Positions 30,896 through 39,228 of a stretch of DNA of 49,340 nt are shown here, piece after piece; position 1 is the first letter of the stretch; every line of letters begins with the position of its first letter. The notes under the pieces were generated by a model. That model ran no database searches. It was not told where the DNA came from and saw only the letters and a list, made by a program, of their open reading frames with translations. A program made the translations under genes and the position numbers. This DNA comes from an uncultured Clostridium sp. GTDB lineage: Bacteria; Bacillota; Clostridia; Lachnospirales; Lachnospiraceae. The DNA is taken from NCBI GenBank assembly GCA_947644195.1, contig CANRZB010000027.1, positions 1 to 49,340 of the forward strand. Reading direction: 5' to 3'.

Positions 30896-32164
30896 ATGCG
30901 TCAGGGAGAAGTGGTGAAGTTTTATTTTCGGAGAATCATCCATAATATGAAAACGTTTTTGAGATGGGGATGTTTTTCTGCCCTGACGGGACTGATTGTC
31001 GGCGCTTTCAGTACACTTTTTGCGGAGTGTTTGATTTTTGTGACGGATTTCCGGGAGAAGAATTCCTGGCTGCTCTTTTTTCTTCCGTTGGCGGGAATTG
31101 TGATCGTTTTTCTGTATCGGGTGTTTCGTTATAAGAATGACCGGGGAACTAATTTGGTGCTTTCGACGATCCATGCGGAGACAGAGCTTCCTTTCCGTAT
31201 GGCACCTCTAATTTTTATTTCAACCCTGATTACACATCTGTTTGGGGGTTCCGCCGGACGTGAAGGAGCAGCGCTGCAATTAGGTGGCAGCATTGGAAAT
31301 CAGTTGGGTCGTTGGTTCCGTTTTGATGAGAAAGATCGGCGGATTGTTGTAATGTGCGGAATGAGTGCGGCGTTTTCTGCAATTTTTGGGACGCCTTTGG
31401 CAGCAGCCTTTTTCTCTATGGAAGTAGTCAGCGTCGGAGTCATGTATTATGCAGCGTTAGTGCCTTGTGTTTTTGCTTCATTGATTGCTTCCAAATTTGC
31501 CATTAATATGGGTATCCACCCGGACAGCTTTCAGATTGTTTCTCTGCCAAAATTTCATTTTGTCCCTAGCGTACAGGTGATTTTACTGGCCTTGTGTTGT
31601 GCGCTGTTGAGTGTGGTTTTTTGTATGGTGTTACATTCTGTGGGCGATCTTTATCGCAAAAAATTGCAGAATCCTTATTACCGGATTGTCGTTTCCAGTG
31701 TTGCAATCATTGGATTGACACTTTTATTACAGACAGGGGATTTTATGGGGGCGGGGATTCCTTTGATTGAGCGAGCCATTGGCGGCCAGGTGGATCCGCT
31801 TGCCTTTCTCTGGAAAATTGTGTTTACGGCATTGACATTGGAAGCCGGATTTAAGGGTGGTGAGATCGTTCCCTCGTTTTGTGTGGGAGCGACCTTTGGG
31901 TGTTTTTTTGGACAGATCGCAGGACTGTCCCCTTCGCTCTGTGCAGCGTTGGGGATGGTGTCGGTTTTTTGCGGTGTGACTAATTGCCCGGTATCCTCTC
32001 TGCTGATTGCCTTTGAGCTGTTTGGCTATGAGGCCGTACCTTATTTTATGATTGCTGTCAGCGTCAGCTATTTGATGTCCGGCTATTATGGTCTGTATCA
32101 TGACCAGACCATTGTGTACTCCAAATACAAAACAGAATATATTAACCGCAAGACACGGGATTAA
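30896..32164 (+). CDS. ClC-family anion channel/antiporter
   Basis: A 422-aa protein with about ten membrane segments and the ClC signatures GGSAGREGAALQLGGS (about 120-135) and FKGGEIVPSFCVGATFG. It moves chloride or another halide, probably coupled to protons. The GREG motif next to GGS resembles ClC-F (fluoride) proteins, but no fluoride riboswitch is visible upstream, so I do not assign the ion. No cytoplasmic CBS domains. It heads a rightward run with bceRS-like and sbcDC genes; the next gene starts 40 bases after its stop. Confidence 0.85.
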   Translation: MRQGEVVKFYFRRIIHNMKTFLRWGCFSALTGLIVGAFSTLFAECLIFVTDFREKNSWLLFFLPLAGIVIVFLYRVFRYKNDRGTNLVLSTIHAETELPFRMAPLIFISTLITHLFGGSAGREGAALQLGGSIGNQLGRWFRFDEKDRRIVVMCGMSAAFSAIFGTPLAAAFFSMEVVSVGVMYYAALVPCVFASLIASKFAINMGIHPDSFQIVSLPKFHFVPSVQVILLALCCALLSVVFCMVLHSVGDLYRKKLQNPYYRIVVSSVAIIGLTLLLQTGDFMGAGIPLIERAIGGQVDPLAFLWKIVFTALTLEAGFKGGEIVPSFCVGATFGCFFGQIAGLSPSLCAALGMVSVFCGVTNCPVSSLLIAFELFGYEAVPYFMIAVSVSYLMSGYYGLYHDQTIVYSKYKTEYINRKTRD

Positions 32165-32204
32165 AGTTGCCGGTTTTTTGGCGGGAAGGAGGGAGAATGA
32201 AACT

Positions 32205-32876
32205 ATGTATCGAATATTAACGATAGAAGATGATAGAGTTATTGCGCAGGCGATTCAAAAACAACTGACGACGTGGGGTTATGAGGCCGCAATCGCACAA
32301 GATTTTCGAAAGGTTTTGGAGACTTTTGTGGAATTTGATCCTCAGTTGGTTTTGCTGGATATTTCCCTGCCATTTTTTAATGGATATCATTGGTGTTCTG
32401 AGATCCGCAAAGTGTCAAAGGTTCCGATCATTTTTTTATCTTCTAATTCTGATAATATGAATATTGTGATGGCAATGAACATGGGGGCCGATGATTTCAT
32501 TGCTAAACCGTTTGATTTGAATGTTTTAATTGCCAAGATACAGGCACTGTTGCGAAGAACCTACGATTTTGCAGGAGATAGTTCCCTTTTGGAGCACAAA
32601 GGGCTTTTGTTAAATTGTAATGATACTTCGATATCCTATGAAAAAAAGCGGAAAGAACTGACGAAGAATGAATATCAAATTCTAAAGATTTTAATGGAAC
32701 ATCCGGGAGCGGTAGTTACCAGAGAAGAAATGATGCAAAGGCTGTGGGAGTCGGATGATTTTATTGATGATAACACGTTGACGGTAAATGTAGGCCGATT
32801 GAGAAGAAAATTGGAAACGCTGGGGCTGAACGGCTACATTAAAACAAAGAAAGGATTGGGATATCTGATTACGTGA
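32205..32876 (+). CDS. OmpR-family response regulator, BceR-like (system 1)
   Basis: A 223-aa regulator: receiver domain with acidic ED in TIEDDRV, phospho-Asp in VLLDISLPFFNGYHW, K in AKPFDLNVL, and a C-terminal winged-helix (ELTKNEYQILKILMEH, NTLTVNVGRLRRKLE). The sequence is BceR-like, a class that senses antimicrobial peptides through an ABC transporter. I start at ATG 32205 (GGAAGGAGGG upstream). Its kinase follows with a one-base overlap (TGATG). No transporter lies beside this pair; the nearest BceAB-type transporter is 5 kb downstream, with its own second pair. Confidence 0.9.
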   Translation: MYRILTIEDDRVIAQAIQKQLTTWGYEAAIAQDFRKVLETFVEFDPQLVLLDISLPFFNGYHWCSEIRKVSKVPIIFLSSNSDNMNIVMAMNMGADDFIAKPFDLNVLIAKIQALLRRTYDFAGDSSLLEHKGLLLNCNDTSISYEKKRKELTKNEYQILKILMEHPGAVVTREEMMQRLWESDDFIDDNTLTVNVGRLRRKLETLGLNGYIKTKKGLGYLIT

Positions 32877-33877
32877 TGAAAGGAAATCGAAAAAGGATTT
32901 GGTGCAGTTATTTGGCGGATCGAAAAAAAATAATAGGCATGGGGGCTGTTCTGTATGGAATCTGGATTACCCTTTCTTTTTTAAATCATGATACGCTGGA
33001 GAATATCTTGTATTTAACTGCCCTATGGTTGTTTGTGGTTTTGGTGTACGGAATTGCGGACTATATTAAGTATCGTGAACGATTTGATTTGATCGGGCAT
33101 TTACACAAGGAAATTTGTGTCAGCTTGAAACATCTGCCACAGGCGGACAGTGTACAGGAAGAATTGTATCAGGAATTATTGCAGATCGCTCATGAGGACA
33201 AGATGGAGCAGTTGTCCAGAGCTGACCAGACTAGGGAAGACCTGGTGGAATATTTTACGATGTGGGCGCATCAGATCAAGACGCCAATTGCAGGGATGCG
33301 TTTGTTGCTACAGATGTCAGAGGATTCGGAGAAAGAGGAATTGCAGGGAGAATTGTTTCGGATTGAGCAGTATGTGGAAATGGTATTGGTTTATCTGAGA
33401 CTGGGTGCTGAAAACACGGATTTGGTTATCCAGAGCTGTGATTTGTCTAAAATGGTTAAGAAAGCGGTGAAGACTTTTGCAGGGCAGTTTATTCGCAAAA
33501 AATTATCGGTTCGAATCGACGGAGTTTGTGGTCAGGTTATTACAGATGAAAAGTGGTTAGAATTTGTTCTGGAACAATTGCTTTCTAATGCTGTGAAGTA
33601 TACAGAGCAAGGTGGTGTTGTGATTTCCTGGAAAAATGATACGCTCTGTATTGCCGATTCTGGCATTGGGATCGCTTCCGAAGATCTTCCCCGTATTTTT
33701 GAAAAAGGATATACCGGTTATAATGGCAGAATGGACAAGAAATCGACAGGAATTGGCCTATATTTATGTTCCCAGACGATGGAGAAATTAGGTGGAACAA
33801 TTTGGGTGGAATCGGAGGTTGGAAAAGGAACCACATTTTATTTGAAATTTCCGGAGGATGGCATGGTATTTGAGTAA
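32876..33877 (+). CDS. BceS-like intramembrane-sensing histidine kinase (system 1)
   Basis: A 333-aa kinase with two closely spaced membrane helices (about 20-40 and 45-62) and almost no outside loop, the hallmark of BceS kinases, which get their signal from a BceAB transporter. H-box in WAHQIKTPIAGM, N-box EQLLSNAVKYTEQ, and G-boxes IADSGIGI and STGIGLYL. A frame from 32873 uses GTG; the ATG at 32876 overlaps the regulator's stop by one base. sbcD follows 17 bases later. Confidence 0.9.
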   Translation: MKGNRKRIWCSYLADRKKIIGMGAVLYGIWITLSFLNHDTLENILYLTALWLFVVLVYGIADYIKYRERFDLIGHLHKEICVSLKHLPQADSVQEELYQELLQIAHEDKMEQLSRADQTREDLVEYFTMWAHQIKTPIAGMRLLLQMSEDSEKEELQGELFRIEQYVEMVLVYLRLGAENTDLVIQSCDLSKMVKKAVKTFAGQFIRKKLSVRIDGVCGQVITDEKWLEFVLEQLLSNAVKYTEQGGVVISWKNDTLCIADSGIGIASEDLPRIFEKGYTGYNGRMDKKSTGIGLYLCSQTMEKLGGTIWVESEVGKGTTFYLKFPEDGMVFE

Positions 33878-33894
33878 TAGGAAAGGCAAGAGTT

Positions 33895-35052
33895 ATGAAA
33901 TTATTACATTTAGGGGATCTGCATATAGGAAAATTAGTCAACGATTACAGTATGATTGAGGATCAGGAATATATTCTGTCCCAGATCTTGGACGTAGTAC
34001 GGGAACGTAGTATTGATGCGGTACTCATTGCAGGGGATATTTATGATAAATCGGTTCCCAGTGAGGAAGCGGTGAAAGTGTTGGATCATTTTCTCTGCCA
34101 GCTTGTGGATCAGAATGTTTCTACTTTTGTAATCAGCGGGAACCATGATTCGGATGAGAGGCTTCATTTTGGCAGCCATTTATTTCAAAAAAGCGGGCTC
34201 TACATTGTATCTAAATATGAGGGGAGGTTATCAAAACAGACGATGCAGGATGAATATGGCGATGTCCATTTTTACCTGTTGCCGTTTATAAAAGCCTCGC
34301 AGGTTCGGCATTTTTGGCCGGACGAAGATATTGATTCTTATGATAAGGCAGTTCGGGTTGTGGTAGAACATACGGACAGAGAGGAAACAGAGCGAAATAT
34401 TCTGGTGGCGCATCAATTTGTGGCGGGAAAGGAAGGCAACCCGGAGTTTGGCGGTTCGGAAAATGCAGCGGTTCAGAATGTTGGCAATGTTGAGATGGTA
34501 AGTACAGACTGTTTTGCCGGATTTGATTATGTTGCGCTGGGTCATATCCATTCCCCTCAGAGGGTAGGCAGGGAGACCATACGCTATTCTGGTTCTCCGC
34601 TAAAATATTCTCTAAGCGAGATAGATAATGAAAAATCTGTGCCAGTTGTTACACTGGGGAAAAAGGGAGATGTAGATGTTGAGCTGGTCCCGTTGAAACC
34701 ACGGCGGGAAATGAGACATTTACGGGGGCGGATGGATCAAATTCTGGATCCCCGAAACATAGTATCCACCGATGATTATATCTATGTGACATTGACCGAT
34801 GAGGATTCTATTCCAGAGGCGATGGCAGCCATTCGTCAGGAATATCCCAATACCATGAAACTTGATTATGATAATTCCCACACCAGGGCTGTGGGGCAGG
34901 TTGATGTATCCCAGGTTACACAGGAAAAATCTTTTTCCGAGATTGTTTCGGATTTTTATCAGATGATGTATGGATGTGAGATCAGTGAGGAAGAGCTGGC
35001 GCTGATAATGAAAACAGCGGGAGAGGCAGGTGTGATGGATGAGACCAATTAA
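33895..35052 (+). CDS. sbcD: Nuclease subunit SbcD (Mre11-like)
   Basis: A 385-aa metallophosphoesterase nuclease. All Mre11 motifs are present: LGDLHIGK, IAGDIYDKS, SGNHDSDER, HQFVAGKEGN, and ALGHIHSPQ. With SbcC it trims hairpins and protein-blocked DNA ends and cleans up recombination intermediates. The gene overlaps sbcC by 14 bases (35039-35052), so the two are translationally coupled. RBS is a purine-rich aggaaaggcaaga 4 bases before the ATG. Confidence 0.95.
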   Translation: MKLLHLGDLHIGKLVNDYSMIEDQEYILSQILDVVRERSIDAVLIAGDIYDKSVPSEEAVKVLDHFLCQLVDQNVSTFVISGNHDSDERLHFGSHLFQKSGLYIVSKYEGRLSKQTMQDEYGDVHFYLLPFIKASQVRHFWPDEDIDSYDKAVRVVVEHTDREETERNILVAHQFVAGKEGNPEFGGSENAAVQNVGNVEMVSTDCFAGFDYVALGHIHSPQRVGRETIRYSGSPLKYSLSEIDNEKSVPVVTLGKKGDVDVELVPLKPRREMRHLRGRMDQILDPRNIVSTDDYIYVTLTDEDSIPEAMAAIRQEYPNTMKLDYDNSHTRAVGQVDVSQVTQEKSFSEIVSDFYQMMYGCEISEEELALIMKTAGEAGVMDETN

Positions 35053-38000
35053 ATTAAAGATTAGTGCTTTTGGCCCTTATGCTGAGACAATGCCTGACAT
35101 TGATTTTCGGCAGTTTGAAAAACAGGGGCTTTTTTTGATTTCCGGGGATACTGGCGCGGGAAAGACGACCATTTTTGATGCCATTTGCTATGCCCTGTAT
35201 GGGGAAACCAGTGGGAGTTATCGGGATATCAAGAATCTTCGGAGTGATTATGCCAGCTCGGAGGTGGATACCTATGTCGAGTTTTATTTCTCCCATCAGG
35301 GGAAGGAGTACCATATCAGGCGGCAGCCTTCCTATGAGCGAAAAAAGCAGCGCGGGGAAGGAACTACGGTACAGAATGAGAAAGTAATTTTGTTTTATGG
35401 TGACGGTGCTTCGGTAGAGGGAAAAAATAAAGTAGACTGCGTGGTTCAGGACTTGCTGCATATTAATGCCAAACAGTTTAAGCAGATGGTTATGATTGCC
35501 CAGGGAGAATTTCGGGAACTTCTCAATGCGGGAACGGACGTCCGCACCGGTATATTACGAACGATCTTTATGACGGACGGTTATCGCAGGATGGGCGATA
35601 AGCTAAAGGAGAAACTGCGAGTGGCCACGGAAGGTAGGAAGTCAGCATGGCAGAGTATTGACCAATATTTTCACGATGTAGAGGTATCCAAAGAGAGCGC
35701 CTATGCGGAAGAATTTACAGAGTTACAGAAGAAATTCTCGGAGAGCCAGAGTGCATGGAATCTGGATGAAATCTTAGCAATTTTACGGCAGATCATTGCG
35801 GAAGATCAAGAGATCGCAAAGGAAAAAAAGGAAGAATTGGATACTGCGTCGAAGATTCTGGAAACACAGAAAGAAAAAAATAGTCTGGCAGAGACCAATA
35901 ATCGTTTTATAAATCGATGGCAGGATTTGCAAACAGAGCAGAAGGCATTGAACAACCGGGCAGAAGAAATGGCAGCTCTGGATGCACTGACAAAGCGGCA
36001 GATTGCTGCAACAAGGATGGTAAAGCCGGTTTATGACGGATGGCGTGAAAAGCAGAAAGAATGGGATCGTACCAGGGCAGCGCTGGAAGATCAGGAGCGA
36101 ATATTGGAAGATACCACAAAGAAACAGGAACAGGCTGCGGAGCAATTAGAGGATGCTGCCAAAAAAGAACAACAGGCAAATTCTTTGCAGAAAGAGTCCG
36201 AGAAATTAGAGGAAGAATTAGAAAAATACAAAAAAAGAGAGGATTGTATTTTAAAGATTAGAGATCTGGAACAGGAGGAAAAACTATTACAGGAGGAAGA
36301 AACGGAAATCAGAGAAGCGGAGCAGATTTTAAAGCAGCGTATCCTTGATTTGACAAATTCTGCGGAGAAATTAGAGGATAAACCGATGGAATTAGAACGG
36401 CTGCGTCATGAACAGGAGTTGACGGCAGCACTTCAAAAAGGTGCGCATCAACTTCGCCGGGAAAGTATTCCATCCTATGGGAACAGGGTACGGAAATTAG
36501 AGGAGAAACAGGTCGCTTTCCAAAAAAAGAGTATTCTATGGCAGGAACGGAAGCAGGAAAGGGATGGCGGTGAACGAAGGTTGGATCTTTGCCGGGCGGG
36601 GCTGTTGGCGCAGGATCTGCAGGAGGGCATGGAGTGTCCTGTGTGTGGTTCACTGCATCACCCGAAGTTGGCCGTTTTACCTGATCAGGCAATGACAGAG
36701 GATGCAATGAAAATATTGCAACAAAAGGAGGAACAGGCGAGGGAGGAGAAGGAAACCATACTTCGGGAAGTAGAAGCGGATCGTGCATCTGTTCGGGAAC
36801 TAAAGGAAAGGCTTTGCTCGGAAATTTTGGAACTGTTATCCAATGAGATGTTTTCAGTCTCCCATGGGGAGGCGATTCGTGACATAGCTTGTACGGTTCA
36901 AAAAGAACTGGCATCTGATTCCGAGCTGGAAAAAACGACGATGGAAGCATTGGCATCACAAGTGGACGAGGCCTATGAGATCATCGAGAAACGCAACAGA
37001 GAGTTGGGGGAAAGCGAAAAAAGTGTTCGGGAAGACTGTAATCTATTAGAGAAATGCCGTAGGGCATTGGCGGATGCCCGTGGGAAAGAAACGGATGCAT
37101 TGGAGCTGAAGAAAACGCAAATGACACAGAGACGTCAGAAAAATCAAACAGCTTTGACCGAGATAAGGACCAGTCTGCATGGCTTGGGAGAATTGAAATT
37201 TGAGAATTTGGAGGATGCTACGAAAGAATTAAGAATACTCCGGGAGAGAGTAGGGTTACTCCGAAAAGAGGTAGAAACTGTTCGGCAGGAGGAAGAGGAG
37301 TTGCGTATGCGAAAAGCGGAACAGGAGGCGGCATTTGCTGCGAGGAAAGGCACCGGGGAAGAACTGCAGGAGGCAGAACAAAAAGCGAAAGCGAAGTTTC
37401 AGCAGATACTGCAGGAAAATTCATTTTGCTCTGAGGAAGAATATGGGGAGTATGTGGTTACAAACGAGATCATCGACAGGAATGAAAAAGAGGGATTGGA
37501 TTATACCAAACAAGTCCAGGTAAATCGGGAACAATTGATACAGGCGGAACAGGATGCGCTGGGAAAAGATTGGACAGACATAGAAGGGTTACAAAAAGAA
37601 GTGGAACAGAAGCAGGCGGAGGTAGATTTGATCCGTCAGGAAACATTGGATGCGGATAGACGGTATCAAGCAAATGAGCGAATCCGGGAAAACATTTTGG
37701 CCCAGAAGACTAATTTGGAAACATTCAGCAAGAGAAGCGAGCTGGTGTCACGTCTATATAAACTGGTAACTGGGCAGACCAGCAGCAGGAAGATTACTCT
37801 GGAGCAGTATGTCCAGGCAAAAGGGTTTGACAGTATTATTGCAGCGGCGAATCAGAGGTTGCTTCCTATGAGCGATGGACAGTTTGAATTGTTCCGACAG
37901 GAAAATTCAACGGATAAGCAGAGTAAAACTTTTCTGGATCTGGAGGTGCTGGATCATTTTAGTGGACGCAGAAGGCCGGTGGGAAATCTGTCTGGTGGCG

Positions 38001-38284
38001 AAAGTTTTCAGGCTTCCCTGAGTTTAGCTCTGGGGTTGTCCGACACAATTTCTTCTAGCCTGGGTGGAATACAGATGGATGCCCTGTTTATTGATGAAGG
38101 CTTCGGGACATTAGACCGGAAATCCCTGGACAGTGCTCTGGATACCTTGATTCATTTGTCTGGAATGAATAAATTGGTCGGGATTATCAGCCACCGTGAG
38201 GAATTGATGGAAAATATTCCGCAGCAGTTAAGAGTAGAGAAATCCAGGGAGGGTAGTCACTTAGTCATTGATAACGGACTATGA
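35039..38284 (+). CDS. sbcC: Nuclease ATPase subunit SbcC (Rad50-like)
   Basis: A 1081-aa SMC-like ATPase. Walker A GDTGAGKTTIFDAICYALYG near residues 36-55, long antiparallel coiled coils from about 175 to 940, zinc hook CPVC at about 533-536, ABC signature NLSGGESFQASLSLALGL (about 982-999) and Walker B ALFIDEGFGTLD (about 1016-1027). Length and order match SbcC. It clamps DNA ends for SbcD. Its ATG lies inside the 3' end of sbcD. It is the last gene of the ClC-bceRS-sbcDC run. Confidence 0.95.
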   Translation: MRPIKLKISAFGPYAETMPDIDFRQFEKQGLFLISGDTGAGKTTIFDAICYALYGETSGSYRDIKNLRSDYASSEVDTYVEFYFSHQGKEYHIRRQPSYERKKQRGEGTTVQNEKVILFYGDGASVEGKNKVDCVVQDLLHINAKQFKQMVMIAQGEFRELLNAGTDVRTGILRTIFMTDGYRRMGDKLKEKLRVATEGRKSAWQSIDQYFHDVEVSKESAYAEEFTELQKKFSESQSAWNLDEILAILRQIIAEDQEIAKEKKEELDTASKILETQKEKNSLAETNNRFINRWQDLQTEQKALNNRAEEMAALDALTKRQIAATRMVKPVYDGWREKQKEWDRTRAALEDQERILEDTTKKQEQAAEQLEDAAKKEQQANSLQKESEKLEEELEKYKKREDCILKIRDLEQEEKLLQEEETEIREAEQILKQRILDLTNSAEKLEDKPMELERLRHEQELTAALQKGAHQLRRESIPSYGNRVRKLEEKQVAFQKKSILWQERKQERDGGERRLDLCRAGLLAQDLQEGMECPVCGSLHHPKLAVLPDQAMTEDAMKILQQKEEQAREEKETILREVEADRASVRELKERLCSEILELLSNEMFSVSHGEAIRDIACTVQKELASDSELEKTTMEALASQVDEAYEIIEKRNRELGESEKSVREDCNLLEKCRRALADARGKETDALELKKTQMTQRRQKNQTALTEIRTSLHGLGELKFENLEDATKELRILRERVGLLRKEVETVRQEEEELRMRKAEQEAAFAARKGTGEELQEAEQKAKAKFQQILQENSFCSEEEYGEYVVTNEIIDRNEKEGLDYTKQVQVNREQLIQAEQDALGKDWTDIEGLQKEVEQKQAEVDLIRQETLDADRRYQANERIRENILAQKTNLETFSKRSELVSRLYKLVTGQTSSRKITLEQYVQAKGFDSIIAAANQRLLPMSDGQFELFRQENSTDKQSKTFLDLEVLDHFSGRRRPVGNLSGGESFQASLSLALGLSDTISSSLGGIQMDALFIDEGFGTLDRKSLDSALDTLIHLSGMNKLVGIISHREELMENIPQQLRVEKSREGSHLVIDNGL

Positions 38285-38358
38285 GATAGCGGAAGTTTTG
38301 GGATATTCTGGTTGAAAAGATTGAGATTTTAAAGGGTTACTATTCGATAGAGATTTTC

Positions 38359-38375
38359 CTTACAACAAGTGTAAG
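38359..38375 (+). promoter_or_regulatory. Inverted repeat CTTACA-N5-TGTAAG upstream of bceAB
   Basis: CTTACA (38359-38364), five bases, TGTAAG (38370-38375). The half-sites match the TNACA...TGTAA motif I associate with BceR-type regulators. It ends 23 bases before a TATAAT (38399-38404), with a poor -35 in between, as expected for an activator-dependent promoter. Confidence 0.55.
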
Positions 38376-38398
38376 TGTTTTTTTGCTACTGATTTTTC

Positions 38399-38404
38399 TA
38401 TAAT
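38399..38404 (+). promoter_or_regulatory. -10 element of the bceAB promoter
   Basis: TATAAT with no good -35 at the proper distance (TGTTTT at 38376-38381); 48 bases before the ATPase ATG. Confidence 0.5.
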
Positions 38405-38451
38405 AATGTCATGAAACATTAGTGGCACATCGCACGGAAAAGAGGATTGAT

Positions 38452-39228
38452 ATGCAGAAAAAAATATTGGAAGTGGAATCTCTGTACAAAGAATATGGGA
38501 AAAAGGAGAATAAAACCAAGGCTTTGAACGGCTTGTCCTGTAGCGTATTAGAGGGCGAGTTTCTGGGAATCATGGGCAGCAGTGGTTCTGGCAAGACGAC
38601 GTTATTGAATTGTATCGCCACAATGATTTCTCCAACGGATGGAAATATTTTCTTAAATGGAGAAGATATTAGTAGGTTTCGGGGGAAAAAGCTCGCTGAA
38701 TACCGGGGAAACCAGATTGGTTATCTCTTTCAGGAATTTGAGCTGTTGGATAACCTGACGGGCAGGGAAAACATTATGCTGCCGATGGCGATTCATGGAA
38801 CGCAGGACGCCGGGGATCAGCAATATTTAGAACAGCTTGCCGGATATTTGGAGATTACGTCCGTATTGGATAAATTTCCGGCTCAGATGTCGGGAGGGCA
38901 GAAGCAGAGAGTGGCAGCAGCAAGGGCCATTATTTTGAAGCCGGAGCTGATTCTGGCAGATGAACCGACCGGGGCATTAGATTCTAAAAATGCCAAAAGC
39001 TTGATGGATAAGTTGGCTGGTTTGAACCAGACGCAGCACACTACTATTATGATGGTTACGCATGATGGAAATGCGGCTAGTTACTGTTCTCGGATTCTCT
39101 TTATTCAGGACGGCAGGATTTTTCATGAGCTACGCCGGGATTTTGATGAGGAGACAAGGCAGGATTTCTATGAGAAAATCATTGCGGTGCTGGCGCAGTT
39201 GGGAGGGGGGAGTGCGAATGTCTACTAA
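38452..39228 (+). CDS. bceA: BceA-like ABC transporter ATPase
   Basis: A 258-aa ATPase with Walker A MGSSGSGKTT, Q-loop LFQEFELLDNL, signature MSGGQKQRVAAARAI and Walker B LILADEPTGALDS, as in the MacB/BceA branch. With BceB it recognises and frees cell-wall peptide antibiotics such as bacitracin-type drugs from their lipid targets. I start at ATG 38452 (AGAGGA five bases upstream); a GTG at 38422 would add 10 residues. The permease gene overlaps its 3' end by 11 bases. Confidence 0.9.
   Translation: MQKKILEVESLYKEYGKKENKTKALNGLSCSVLEGEFLGIMGSSGSGKTTLLNCIATMISPTDGNIFLNGEDISRFRGKKLAEYRGNQIGYLFQEFELLDNLTGRENIMLPMAIHGTQDAGDQQYLEQLAGYLEITSVLDKFPAQMSGGQKQRVAAARAIILKPELILADEPTGALDSKNAKSLMDKLAGLNQTQHTTIMMVTHDGNAASYCSRILFIQDGRIFHELRRDFDEETRQDFYEKIIAVLAQLGGGSANVY

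Noticed and set aside
36309-36959. A 216-codon minus-strand ORF inside sbcC
   Set aside because: Shadow of the coiled-coil coding region; Pro-rich nonsense composition.
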